NCBI GenBank assembly: GCA_913775095.1
Contig: CAJYIW010000015.1
Location: forward strand, 62,001-126,000
DNA: 64,000 bases
Origin: an uncultured Siphonobacter sp.
GTDB taxonomy: Bacteria > Bacteroidota > Bacteroidia > Cytophagales > Spirosomataceae
Direction of reading: 5' to 3'
Shown: positions 45,806-54,666 of the stretch, one piece after another
Layout of the letters: every line of letters starts with the position of its first letter
How positions within the stretch are numbered: the stretch's first letter is position 1
Position numbers and translations under genes: made by a program
Notes under the pieces: model-generated
What the model was told of the DNA's origin: nothing
Seen by the model: only the letters and a program-made list of their open reading frames with translations
The model's database searches: none

Positions 45806-47194
45806 ATGAAACATTATTACAAAATTGGTTTTAATTTAACCATAGTAACATGCTTATGCATAAGTATGTTTGCTTGTCGGCAAAACGAAGTCACTGAAAT
45901 TCAACCCGTACACCAAGCTAAACTGCTAACAATTCAAGAGCAGCAATCTGATTTTGATCAAGCAGCTCTTTTGATAAGCTCAATTTCTAGTGAATCTGGG
46001 ATAACAGATGAAGTTTTTAAAAGCGTAAAACTTAAATATGAAGGCTATTCCCAGATCATGTTTAAGTATTTATTTGATAATTTATCAGATAAGCAAGGTC
46101 GTTTGAGCACGAATGAAAAAATATTTTCGATTGCACTTACAGCAAAATATAAATCTGGGAATTACCCTAAAAGTAAAATAATCTCTCCTAATAAGGGTGG
46201 TAGATCAGTTAACAATGATTTATTACAATATCTTAAAGAGCAAAATGTAGAAATTTACTGGCCTTATTGGCAAGAGTGGGATGGAAAAGAATTACCTACT
46301 ATTACATATACCCCAGCAGACAATGACTCGGTTAATATTGGCTACAAATTAAAAGTTAATCCTAACGGTAACGGATATTTAACAGAAACCGTACGTGTAA
46401 ATGATGACTATGCTTTTGCTCATCCAACTTGGATATTACAAAACAACAAGCCATTACCAACTACTGATCCACGTAGTGGTATTTTTATTCCTAATTACGG
46501 GGATGATTCATATACTGGATTAAATCCTTATACTAAAAGTGCAAGGATAGCTGAAAGTCTTGTCCCTGCTGATAATAGAAATGGTCTTGCTGATATCAAC
46601 AAAATTTTCGTAGGTAAAGCAAGAACTAATGGAAAGAATTTCAACAATATATTTAATGGTGGTTCAAATGATTTAATTCTTTATTGCGGAGACGAACGTA
46701 CAGCTGGAAGTTCTGCTCCTCAAACCACAACCTTCAGTATTGACCGCTGGGCTGGCCGTAAAGGCGTCTGGCGTCGAGTGAACAGTGTATGGGATGAAAA
46801 CTGGAAAGGTGCTGAAGTAACACAGTGGATGGGAATTGAGTGTATTAACTGCCAGCAAGAGCATGAAACCACCTTTACTGCAAATGCAAAATTAGTTAAG
46901 AAAGCCACCGGATCTATTTCTTCTGAAGATGAAAAGAAATTAAAGGCTGGCCTAAGCGTTGAAGGGGGTTTTGAAGCTGGAATAAGCTGGAGTATAAAAA
47001 CTACTCATATAAACAAACTCATGTCCCGTAGAGAACGGGATCGGCGTCAGTTTTTTGCTGAAAACTACATGAATGCTGATGGAAAGGGAATGGAAGAAGG
47101 AGTAGCAGTACGTGACGGTGGCCAAGCTGATAGAGGCGGACAATCACAACTTTACTTTACTATTGAAGTGCAAGCTTATAATTACGTGCCTTAA
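45806..47194 (+). CDS. Large lipoprotein of unknown function
   Basis: This 462-residue protein has a lipoprotein signal (IVTCLCISMFAC, Cys about 24) and is probably exposed at the cell surface. The N-terminal 110 residues are helical. A middle part carries YWPYWQEWDGKELPTITYTP. The C-terminal part contains WMGIECINCQQEHETTF (CxxC), a Lys-rich helix with KKLKAGLSVEGGFEAGISWS, and a basic MSRRERDRRQFF segment. The last 50 residues are Gly- and charge-rich. I recognise no family. Codon use is more AT-rich than in most of the window, which suggests recent acquisition. A beta-barrel protein gene follows after 45 bases and is probably its partner. Confidence 0.6.
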   Translation: MKHYYKIGFNLTIVTCLCISMFACRQNEVTEIQPVHQAKLLTIQEQQSDFDQAALLISSISSESGITDEVFKSVKLKYEGYSQIMFKYLFDNLSDKQGRLSTNEKIFSIALTAKYKSGNYPKSKIISPNKGGRSVNNDLLQYLKEQNVEIYWPYWQEWDGKELPTITYTPADNDSVNIGYKLKVNPNGNGYLTETVRVNDDYAFAHPTWILQNNKPLPTTDPRSGIFIPNYGDDSYTGLNPYTKSARIAESLVPADNRNGLADINKIFVGKARTNGKNFNNIFNGGSNDLILYCGDERTAGSSAPQTTTFSIDRWAGRKGVWRRVNSVWDENWKGAEVTQWMGIECINCQQEHETTFTANAKLVKKATGSISSEDEKKLKAGLSVEGGFEAGISWSIKTTHINKLMSRRERDRRQFFAENYMNADGKGMEEGVAVRDGGQADRGGQSQLYFTIEVQAYNYVP

Positions 47195-47239
47195 TTTGAT
47201 TAATGGGGATCAGCATGTACTGGTCCCTACTCTTTTGTT

Positions 47240-47962
47240 ATGAAAAAAATACAATACAAACATTTAATTATTCAGTTGATTTTATTTGTTTTTTGCTCCG
47301 AAAGCTTTTCTCAATCCTTTTCCGGAGGTTTCAAAGTAGGATTACATGGATATCGTAATCAAGGTCAAGTTACAGTCGCAGGACCCTTTCAAGTGAAGAC
47401 TAATTTAGACGCTGGTTTTGATGACCCTTCGTACCACTTGTTTGGGCGTTTAGACTGGGCAAAATTTTATGTACAATCAGAAGTTCGGTATAGCACTCCT
47501 TCGATTAGCTATACCCTATATAATGTAGATCCTGACAATCCTGCTTATAATCGGTATCGCCCTTTCGATGTTTTAACCTATGGAGATGATGCTCCAACTG
47601 TAGATATTCCTCTCACGGCAGGAATTAAAATTTTAAAACATATTCGTGTCTATGCCGGGTTAACTCCATCCTTTGCCAGGAAGCCTAAATTGCAGAGTCC
47701 ACAAATGAGTGGCGTGAATATAGAAGTTGTTGATGCGATTACTCGTTCCTATAACAGCTCTCAGCTTTATGGTTCGATAGGGTTAGGATTAGATTGGAAA
47801 CGTTTCTCATTAGACTACACTTTTGAATCATCCATAACGCCCGTATCCAGATCATTTATTTTGGATCATAAAATATATCCTTTCAGAAGAGTATCAGATA
47901 GAAGCTTTATTGGTCTTTCCTATCGTTTTTACCCTTGGCCCTGGAATGCTAAGTTTAATTAA
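47240..47962 (+). CDS. Small outer-membrane beta-barrel protein (PorT-like)
   Basis: This 240-residue protein has a signal peptide (LIIQLILFVFCSESFSQ) and then alternating amphipathic strands separated by short turns (GGFKVGLHGY, WAKFYVQSEVRY, IRVYAGLTPSFARK, SQLYGSIGLGLDWKRFSLDYTFESSI, SFIGLSYRFYPWPW). This is the pattern of an 8-10 stranded barrel of the PorT/OMP_b-brl type. It is 45 bases downstream of the large lipoprotein gene and shares its AT-rich composition, so the two are probably one operon: an exposed lipoprotein and an outer-membrane anchor or channel. Confidence 0.7.
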   Translation: MKKIQYKHLIIQLILFVFCSESFSQSFSGGFKVGLHGYRNQGQVTVAGPFQVKTNLDAGFDDPSYHLFGRLDWAKFYVQSEVRYSTPSISYTLYNVDPDNPAYNRYRPFDVLTYGDDAPTVDIPLTAGIKILKHIRVYAGLTPSFARKPKLQSPQMSGVNIEVVDAITRSYNSSQLYGSIGLGLDWKRFSLDYTFESSITPVSRSFILDHKIYPFRRVSDRSFIGLSYRFYPWPWNAKFN

Positions 47963-48056
47963 AACATCATTCATATCTACTACCACAGTTTTTATAATCA
48001 GAAAAGAGGTAATAGATAATGATAAATAACAAATTATCATAGACTACATTCATTCT

Positions 48057-48668
48057 CTAACTCATTGTTAGGCGACAAACTTCCTTATGGGTTCAGCTAC
48101 CTCCTGGCTTCAGTGCTAGTGTTGATAGGTATTGGCTTCCTGAGCCTATTCATTACTGAAATCAATACTTTTACCGATTCTCTATTTTGCAGGGATCATT
48201 CTGCTGGCTTATAGTAGCCTGACTCAAACATCCATTTACCTAACAGAGGCTTCTCTTGCCGTAGAAAAAGACGAGATAGAAGCCAAGAAAGAGGCAAATG
48301 AACGACTGACGCCCGCTCAGGTTGGCAAGCTCCAAAGGATCATCCTGCAAAAAACTCAGGACGAGAAGCTCTATCTGGATCCACAGCTCACCCTTCCAGC
48401 CTTGGCACTGAAGACAGGGATCACCACCCATGAGTTATCGTACGTACTTAAGAAGGGATTAAGTAAGAACTTTTACCAGTTTATTAATGAACTGCGAATT
48501 CAGGAAGCGAAAGCCTTGCTTTTATCCGATGACCTCAAGCATACTGATCTGCTGGGTATTGCCCTCAAAGCCGGTTTTAATTCCAAAACTACCTTTTACA
48601 CAACCTTCAAAAAAGCCACTCATCTTACGCCTAAAGAATACATCAAGGCTCATAGCTCAACCACTTGA
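48057..48668 (+). pseudogene. AraC-type membrane-linked regulator, truncated and frameshifted
   Basis: The 3' part encodes an AraC helix-turn-helix (LALKTGITTHELSYVLKKGL, then ALKAGFNSKTTFYTTFKKATHLTPKEY) ending at 48668. The same frame is open upstream with a linker (LTPAQVGKLQRIILQKTQDEKLYLDPQLTL) and one transmembrane helix (IILLAYSSL). Around 48160-48190 the protein-like reading moves to another frame (LPYGFSYLLASVLVLIGIGFLSLF), so there is a frameshift, and the first several transmembrane helices of this regulator class are missing. Intact members have about 350-400 residues. It marks the left edge of the accessory island. Confidence 0.7.
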
Positions 48669-48960
48669 ACGTACTTATACTCATGAACAAATTTGCAAGG
48701 CAAGTTCATATGCCGTAAGTCCCTATGTATTTGAAATTGAATTAAATCAGCAGTTCTAAAGCAGGTTGTAGCGTAGTGATTAATCTTAATCCTTTATCTA
48801 GATATGCTCGTGTAGATAATAAGTTAAAATCATAAGCAACCAACGTTACTTTTAATAACGCCTTGGAAAGGTTCGTTTGTAAAAAGCCATAAGGTTTTTG
48901 TCATTCCTTGTTTAACAGTTTCTAATCATGTATTAGCTACTATAAGTTTAATACTCCTTA

Positions 48961-50268
48961 TTATGTAACTAATAACTCAAGCAACTCTTGCTCTAATCCA
49001 CACAAAATCTCCTGTTTGGTGAATCCCGTTATCGGTACATCTCTAGCCGTAATGACTATAGGTTCCTGCATAAACGTTGGAGCAGCTACCGTAAATGTAT
49101 GGCTGGAGGGAGTCTGTCCGGGTAGACTAGGGTATACTAGAAATACCCGGCGACTCCCTCTCCGAAGAGCATAACTGATCATCTGGTAAAGATCCGTCTG
49201 ACTGATCCCCGCCTTAGCATCCGCTTCTACTGAACGCACTTTGTATTTGGTATCAATGATTATCACCTCCCCTTCATGGGTCATAAGAAGAGCATCATTT
49301 TTAATGATAAATACGCCTTCCTGAGTTAGTTTACCCGCTTTTTGTAAATCAATGGAACTAAATTGAGAAGCTAGCTTCTCTTTCATCACGCCCGTTACAA
49401 ACTCTTCAAATACCCGATCCATGGGTACAAGGAAACAAAACTGCTGTTCGGTAGAAGCCGTTTGATTGCTGTATCGATCCGAGAGGAAAAACCGGCATAA
49501 ATCCAGGCAATGCTCATAGCCTTCGTAAAACCGATGCAGAGCCATTCGGTCACAGTCTTCCCGGCTGACGGGCACATCGGCTACTTCATCTAAATGGAAC
49601 AGCAGTCTTTCTAATGGCTGCCTGGTTTGTAGCCGTTTGGAAAGTCCTACCAGTTTGCGGGTAACAAACTTGATGATCTGATTGAGCCGGTTATCGAACG
49701 CAAACGGCTCATATTCACAGACTAGCTCTTGCCAGTTGCCCTGGCTTACACTACTGCGTATATAACCTAACGTATCAAGCCTTCCCCGCAAGTAAGGCAT
49801 GCGTTCGGTGACTGACTCGTACTGATGATACGGTTGCTCCTGGATTAAGGTCTCTGCCGTATAAGCAAAGTATTGAAAGAAAGCCTCCGGCAAATCTTCT
49901 ATAGAATCTGAATCGCTACTAAGTTTCGTAAAAGGGAACTTAAAGCTTTGAGCATACGATAACCACCATAGCACGTGTTGAAACGCCAGGCCCGCCTGCT
50001 CTACGTTGAAAAGCTTGGGAATGATCTCGATGGTTATGCCCTGAAACTGAATGAAACCCACATATTTGCCTGCTCTGATGCGAGGTCCCAGGTTAGGGCC
50101 TGCGTATTCAAAACTTAGAAAAGGCTGCTTCAAAGACGCTTCTTGTGAGGGATCCTCCCAAAGTCTGCTTTGCCACACTTCGTCCAGGTAGTTTTGCAGA
50201 GCGGGCACGTCAACGGTTAGGGGAAGCGTTACGTCTGCCTTTTGATGCTCAACCAGGGTTATTTTCAT
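48961..50268 (-). CDS. mcrC: McrC family 5-methylcytosine restriction subunit
   Basis: This 435-residue protein has the McrC plan: an N-terminal DNA/McrB-contact region (YAGPNLGPRIRAGKYVGFIQFQGITIEIIPKLF) and a C-terminal PD-(D/E)XK nuclease core visible as DALLMTHEGEVIIIDTKYK, with D and the D-T-K-Y-K signature, followed by QTDLYQMISYA. Together with McrB it forms a type IV restriction complex that cuts modified, usually methylated, foreign DNA. Its start overlaps the end of mcrB by four bases. The nuclease residues are intact. Confidence 0.92.
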   Translation of the reverse strand: MKITLVEHQKADVTLPLTVDVPALQNYLDEVWQSRLWEDPSQEASLKQPFLSFEYAGPNLGPRIRAGKYVGFIQFQGITIEIIPKLFNVEQAGLAFQHVLWWLSYAQSFKFPFTKLSSDSDSIEDLPEAFFQYFAYTAETLIQEQPYHQYESVTERMPYLRGRLDTLGYIRSSVSQGNWQELVCEYEPFAFDNRLNQIIKFVTRKLVGLSKRLQTRQPLERLLFHLDEVADVPVSREDCDRMALHRFYEGYEHCLDLCRFFLSDRYSNQTASTEQQFCFLVPMDRVFEEFVTGVMKEKLASQFSSIDLQKAGKLTQEGVFIIKNDALLMTHEGEVIIIDTKYKVRSVEADAKAGISQTDLYQMISYALRRGSRRVFLVYPSLPGQTPSSHTFTVAAPTFMQEPIVITARDVPITGFTKQEILCGLEQELLELLVT

Positions 50269-52484
50269 CCTAAATCTTTTACCTTGAGTTGATACGTCCT
50301 GGTATCCAGCTCTGCGGATAGTCCGGCTTCCGTTAAGATCTCACGTACAATAGTGGTCTTTCCATTAAAGTATTCCATGAGCAGGGGAATTACACGCTGG
50401 TTAAACACCTCCCCTAACGCTTCGTAAGGTTTATGAAGAAAGTAGGCATGGCCTATCAGATAGTCAGCGGTGCTTTTACGATGGTAAATACTATCATTTA
50501 GTTTTTTTAGAATGTTCGCGACCCGGCCTTCCATCCCGGCAAGCTCATAGTCCGGATATTTCCCCATAAATTCAAATCTCCGCCGCAGAGCGATGTCGAG
50601 TAAGGCTAACGACTTATCGGCCGTGTTCATCGTCCCGATTACGTAGAGATTCGGCGGTAAAGCAAAGCGTTCGCCCGAGGGAAGTGTTACACTCAGGGCA
50701 TTGGCTTGTCCCAGGCGTTTATCTTCTTCTAAAAGCGTAATCAGCTCGCCAAACACGCGGGAGATGTTAGCCCGGTTGATCTCATCAATTACTAAAACAA
50801 AGTTTTTAAGCGGCTCCGTATGGGTTTGATGGCTACCAGAACTAATGAGCACATCCAACAAGGGTTGATAATACGGCTTTAACCCATTAGTCTTCAGATC
50901 CTGATTTCCTTCATACAAAGCCTTGAGAGTGGCAATACTCAATGTATGCTGCGAGTCCCCGCGGTTCTTTCGAAAGCTGATACTTCGTTCCGAAATATCC
51001 GTGATATAAAATGGTATTCCCGAAGTCATCTGAACCCGTATTTCCTCGCCCTGCTCGGTGAAAGGCTGCATAAAACGCTGAAACACCTCTTCAAAAACAG
51101 TACGCGAAGGAATCTGTATCTGGCTACTCTCATAGTTAAGTCGTGCCCGCTTCGCGATCTGATAGAAAATCCCATAGTTCCGCTGGAACCGGAGGTCTTC
51201 TCCGTCCACATCAGGCTTTAGACCCATGACGAAATCTTCGTAGGAGTAATTTTGATGGAACGTAATAAACTCAATTAGCCCCGCTTCCTGCAATGCGTCG
51301 AATCGTTGTTTATGCTCGACATGTGAACTACCTTCGGATCCTTCAATGATTTTTACGGCTAAATCAATGGTTTCATACGTTTTACCCGTACCTGGAGGAC
51401 CGTATAAAATGATGTTCTTCGGATAGGTAGGTAACACGGGAGACTGACTCATGGCGGAATGATGAAAAATAAGTTGGATGTCTTCGAGACTAGTTACTTC
51501 CTGAATGGTGCTTTGATACGAACCTTTTCCTAATAGTTCAAATGGCTTAAAATCTTTTTCCCATTCTACTTTCAAACTCCAGCCATCACCAGGATTACTT
51601 TTCACCGTTCCAACTCCTCTAACACCCAATACCGAGACCGAATGACCAGGTCCTTGGGTGTAAGTAACCTTTGATGCCAGCTTGGCTCCAACAGGAATGC
51701 TCTTAATTAAATCAAACTCTTTTGGCTTTGTTTCTCCATGCCCATTTACCCAAATACCTTCAGCTATGAAGCGGGCGAGTTGATCCTCTTTGGTACTATT
51801 AAACTTAGCTCCTACGCAAAAGTAACGGATAGCCTTTTCCTGAGATGCCACATTTTCGACATAAGCGGCTTCGGAAATTTCATAAAAAGGGCGGGCATCC
51901 AGAGCTTTCACTGACTCTAAAATCGAGTGATAGTCTTCCAGGGTTTTAAAAGAAGAACGAAGCCCTCTTTTGTCAAGCCAGGATCTGGTCTGTCCATTGA
52001 TGGGCAAATAGCGATCGGGCTTATGATAGAACAGAGCCTCCGATAACTTAGCTGGAGCGGTCTTATAGATTTGTAAAACTTCTTTGAAGAGTTCTGGAGC
52101 TACGGCATCCTGTTCAACCTGCTCATAGAGTAATCTTAGTTTGTCTATATCTCTTTCTTTTCGAACTTTTGAATCTCCGAATAAGCGAACATTTTGAGCC
52201 GCTGCATTGGGAAGCCCGTTTACATCTAAGGGAGCCGTTGCTTTCAGGGCTAGTAGTTGCTTGAGCTTGCGTAATAACACAATCCGTCTTTGATCGCCGT
52301 ATTTGTTTAGATACGAAAGAAAGGAATACGGATCCATATCCGTAAGATCGATGATCTGTCCACTATGATCTTTTTCCGTAAGTCCTTCAATGTCCAGTTG
52401 CTTTAGAAGGTCTAGCAGCTCAAGGCCGGTATAGGAAAGAAGTTTAGCGGTTAATTCTTGATAAAAAGGCACCCAGGTATACAT
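50265..52484 (-). CDS. mcrB: McrB family AAA+ GTPase subunit with an unusual N terminus
   Basis: This 739-residue protein carries the McrB AAA+ motor in its second half: Walker A LYGPPGTGKT (about 367-376), VLVIDEINRANISRVFGEL (Walker B) and the McrB GTP signature IGTMNTADKSLALLDIALRRRF. The N-terminal part should read DNA modification. Residues 1-215 are helical and unassigned. Residues about 216-330 (YFCVGAKF, FIAEGIWVNGHGETK, VGAKLASKVTYT, VRGVGTVKSNPGDGWSLKVEWE) look like a small beta-barrel of the EVE/PUA-like kind, which is inference. It is co-transcribed with mcrC. The target modification may differ from the 5-methylcytosine read by the E. coli protein. Confidence 0.92.
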   Translation of the reverse strand: MYTWVPFYQELTAKLLSYTGLELLDLLKQLDIEGLTEKDHSGQIIDLTDMDPYSFLSYLNKYGDQRRIVLLRKLKQLLALKATAPLDVNGLPNAAAQNVRLFGDSKVRKERDIDKLRLLYEQVEQDAVAPELFKEVLQIYKTAPAKLSEALFYHKPDRYLPINGQTRSWLDKRGLRSSFKTLEDYHSILESVKALDARPFYEISEAAYVENVASQEKAIRYFCVGAKFNSTKEDQLARFIAEGIWVNGHGETKPKEFDLIKSIPVGAKLASKVTYTQGPGHSVSVLGVRGVGTVKSNPGDGWSLKVEWEKDFKPFELLGKGSYQSTIQEVTSLEDIQLIFHHSAMSQSPVLPTYPKNIILYGPPGTGKTYETIDLAVKIIEGSEGSSHVEHKQRFDALQEAGLIEFITFHQNYSYEDFVMGLKPDVDGEDLRFQRNYGIFYQIAKRARLNYESSQIQIPSRTVFEEVFQRFMQPFTEQGEEIRVQMTSGIPFYITDISERSISFRKNRGDSQHTLSIATLKALYEGNQDLKTNGLKPYYQPLLDVLISSGSHQTHTEPLKNFVLVIDEINRANISRVFGELITLLEEDKRLGQANALSVTLPSGERFALPPNLYVIGTMNTADKSLALLDIALRRRFEFMGKYPDYELAGMEGRVANILKKLNDSIYHRKSTADYLIGHAYFLHKPYEALGEVFNQRVIPLLMEYFNGKTTIVREILTEAGLSAELDTRTYQLKVKDLG

Positions 52485-52490
52485 ACTAAT

Positions 52491-52853
52491 TCAAAACTGA
52501 CTAGATGGATTGAAACGAAATAGGCTCAGCTCCCTTGGCTTGGCTCTTCCGAAGATACCGGTGTGACCACAACCTAGTTGGGAAATGATTGGGGATAACA
52601 AGTTAAAAAATTCGAAGGCCGTTAGCTTATGGTCAAGCAGCCTGCTGGTGCTGTCCCACATGTGGTCAAGCTTCTCTTTAGCAATAACGTCGTACAGGGC
52701 GGGATGCATCCTCTCAAAGAGTTGCCGGGTTAAGCCAAAGTCCTGCTGCAGTTGTTGAGGTGTAAACGCGTTTTCAGGAGTAGTTTTGGCCGTTTGGGCA
52801 TGCGTGGGAAGCAGAGTCCATAGAATGACTAAAACGACAAGTGCTGATTTCAT
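52491..52853 (-). pseudogene. N-terminal fragment of a secreted S41 family peptidase
   Basis: From ATG 52853, which gives a signal peptide (MKSALVVLVILWTLLPTHAQ), the protein has 120 residues. The mature part matches the helical N terminus of C-terminal-processing-like S41 peptidases (QLQQDFGLTRQLFERMHPAL, ending near LGCGHTGIF). Intact members have 400-500 residues with a PDZ and a Ser/Lys catalytic domain, which are absent here. The coding similarity ends right at the start of mcrB, so insertion of the mcrBC unit probably removed the rest. Confidence 0.65.
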
Positions 52854-53034
52854 CGGTAAAGGCAAGGGCATAAAAGTCACAGTTCAACGAAGGGTGGATG
52901 ACTAATCGGTTAAGCACGAACCACAGTAGACTAGAAGTGCAAAATTATTACACAGGTCAGGATTTTTCTTTCTATCTTTTGAACCTAAACGCAATTTTGT
53001 TTCATCCTCTCTACCTCTTTCTTTTTCTTAGCCT

Positions 53035-53502
53035 ATGGAACTTGATTCATTTGATCGCCATATTCTTACCATTCTGCAAGGGGCCAATACGACACCACAG
53101 CGACTAATTGGTGAGCAAGTAAATCTCTCAGCCGCTTCCGTTCATCGTCGAATCAAAAAGATGGAAGAGCAGGGGGTCATTCAAGCCAATATTGCCGTGG
53201 TCGATCCGGCCCAGGTTGGGCAGCGTATCACGGTGATTGTGGAAGTGGAGCTGGCCAGCGAGCAGATTGATTTGATTGATGAAGCCAAGAAGAGCTTTTA
53301 TTCGGCCCCTGAAGTTCAGCAATGCTACTATGTGACGGGCGAAACCGATTTTATTTTGATTGTCAGTGTGAGCAGTATGGAAGACTACGAATTACTTACC
53401 AGACAACTTTTTTTTGGCAATACGAATGTGAAACGCTTTCGTTCGTTTGTTACGATGGATCGGGTAAAGGTAGGTTTATCCGTCCCATTGCATCCATACT
53501 AG
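53035..53502 (+). CDS. Lrp/AsnC family transcriptional regulator
   Basis: This 155-residue protein has an N-terminal helix-turn-helix (LDSFDRHILTILQGANTTPQRLIGEQVNLSAASVHRRIKKMEEQGVI) and a C-terminal RAM ligand-binding domain (VQQCYYVTGETDFILIVSV, GNTNVKRFRSFVTMDRVK). Lrp proteins form octamers and sense amino acids. It is divergent from the truncated S41 peptidase gene, which it may once have regulated together with amino-acid metabolism. It is complete and of normal length. Confidence 0.92.
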   Translation: MELDSFDRHILTILQGANTTPQRLIGEQVNLSAASVHRRIKKMEEQGVIQANIAVVDPAQVGQRITVIVEVELASEQIDLIDEAKKSFYSAPEVQQCYYVTGETDFILIVSVSSMEDYELLTRQLFFGNTNVKRFRSFVTMDRVKVGLSVPLHPY

Positions 53503-53716
53503 CTGGCACATTTGCTCAACGGCAGTTACCTGATCTGTTGCTATTACGCTTCTTTCTGTTACTAATCTAGATTACAAGAAAACGATCTTTTAAATGAAAG
53601 ACATTTATTCATTTCGGATGTTTATATGTTTAAGCCTTGTAATTAAATTTAACTATAACGATTCCACCTTTATAATTGTGATATAAAAGTTATAACGTTT
53701 TATAAAGGAACACATT

Positions 53717-53817
53717 GGTAAAAGGTTAACCTCCTTTGTCAGACGAGCAGCACATGAATAGATACCGTCTATTTCAAAGGATACTTGTAGGAATTTTAGG
53801 AAATAGGCTATCACTCT
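53717..53817 (+). repeat. Dispersed intergenic repeat, copy C
   Basis: This matches copy A (31483-31606) in the order GGTAAAA-GTTAACCT, CTTTG-CAG, AGCAGCACATGAATA, CTATTTCAAAGG and a closing GAAATAGG, with about 20 bases fewer in the first half. The hairpin partner arm is more degraded than in copies A and B. It lies in the gene-free gap 53503-54125. Confidence 0.55.
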
Positions 53818-53925
53818 AAAGCCTTTGGGATCAGATCTAAGAATTAGGTTAGGAAAATTTAGTTTTTTTCACTTACCAGGTGGAGTAGATACTGTTAAAG
53901 CCTAATTAAACAACACAAATAGCAG

Positions 53926-53980
53926 TTATATCAACGATTCCATTCTTTTTAATTAGCAAAGAATAGAATCGTTGATATAA
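53926..53980. repeat. 23-bp inverted repeat with one mismatch
   Basis: Bases 53926-53948 and 53958-53980 are reverse complements except for one C-A pair, with a nine-base loop. The stem is AT-rich and no T run follows on either side beyond three or four bases. It lies about 145 bases past the 3' end of the broken nuclease-like gene and may be its transcript end, or an independent hairpin element. Confidence 0.6.
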
Positions 53981-54125
53981 TGGAGAAAAAAATGAAGACT
54001 GTATACTACAAACGTATACTAATGTTTTTCTCAGAAGTACTATACATCCTTCCTGTATCTTTCATACGAATCAAGTACAATGATATCTATTTATTAAATA
54101 ACTGCCAGTCAATATTTTCTTTGGC

Positions 54126-54648
54126 TCATTGCTTGGCGGAAGTAGTTTGAATACCCTTTTGAAAGTTAAAAGTCTTCTCCATTTCCCAGGAAACTCCTTG
54201 CCCTGCACCAAATATGGACCGATATTTCTTAACGAAATTGGTGGGATCCTTTTTGAGATCGCCCTGTATTTCCGTTAGGTCAGAAAGCGTGCGTTCAAAC
54301 GTTTGTCCAGATAATGATTCCGCTATATCAGCTAATTGCCCATAGGTAATGGTATCTCCACCGATATAAACGAGCCAGGTACAGATTACTGCGTAAGGTA
54401 TGATTCCAAGACTTCTTCGTTACAAATACATAGCTATTGGTTCCTCGCACAGTTTTTACCTGCACATCAATATGTTTATCATGATCAAGTCGAATGACAA
54501 AGTCAATCCCTCGATCATCCACATCATTATAGTAGACCTCGAAGCCAGCCATGGTGAGCCAGATTTTCACCCAATACTCTCCGATTCTACCTACTTGCAA
54601 ATGACCCAATGTAGTAAAATCCAGTTCTTCAAAGTAATGATGATCCAT
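54126..54648 (-). pseudogene. PD-(D/E)XK (DUF4365-like) nuclease-like gene with a frameshift
   Basis: From ATG 54648 the frame reads GRIGEYWVKIWLTMAG, then DDRGIDFVIRLD and DVQVKTVRG. This is the E ... D ... x-V-K-T spacing of PD-(D/E)XK proteins such as DUF4365. The frame closes at 54328. Another minus-strand frame takes over near 54375 (TWLVYIGGDTITYGQLADIAESLSG, ending FNFQKGIQTTSAKQ, TGA at 54126-54128), which gives about 173 codons in total. I read this as one gene with a one-base shift at about 54370-54385; two overlapping genes are the alternative. It starts 19 bases after the recombinase remnant and lies in the same island as McrBC, which fits a defence role. Confidence 0.5.
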
Positions 54649-54666
54649 ATTTTGAAGAAGTTATAA

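Noticed and set aside
31483-53817. Insertion sequence as source of the 125-bp repeats
   Set aside because: No transposase and no clear terminal inverted repeats or target duplications were found; called only a dispersed repeat.
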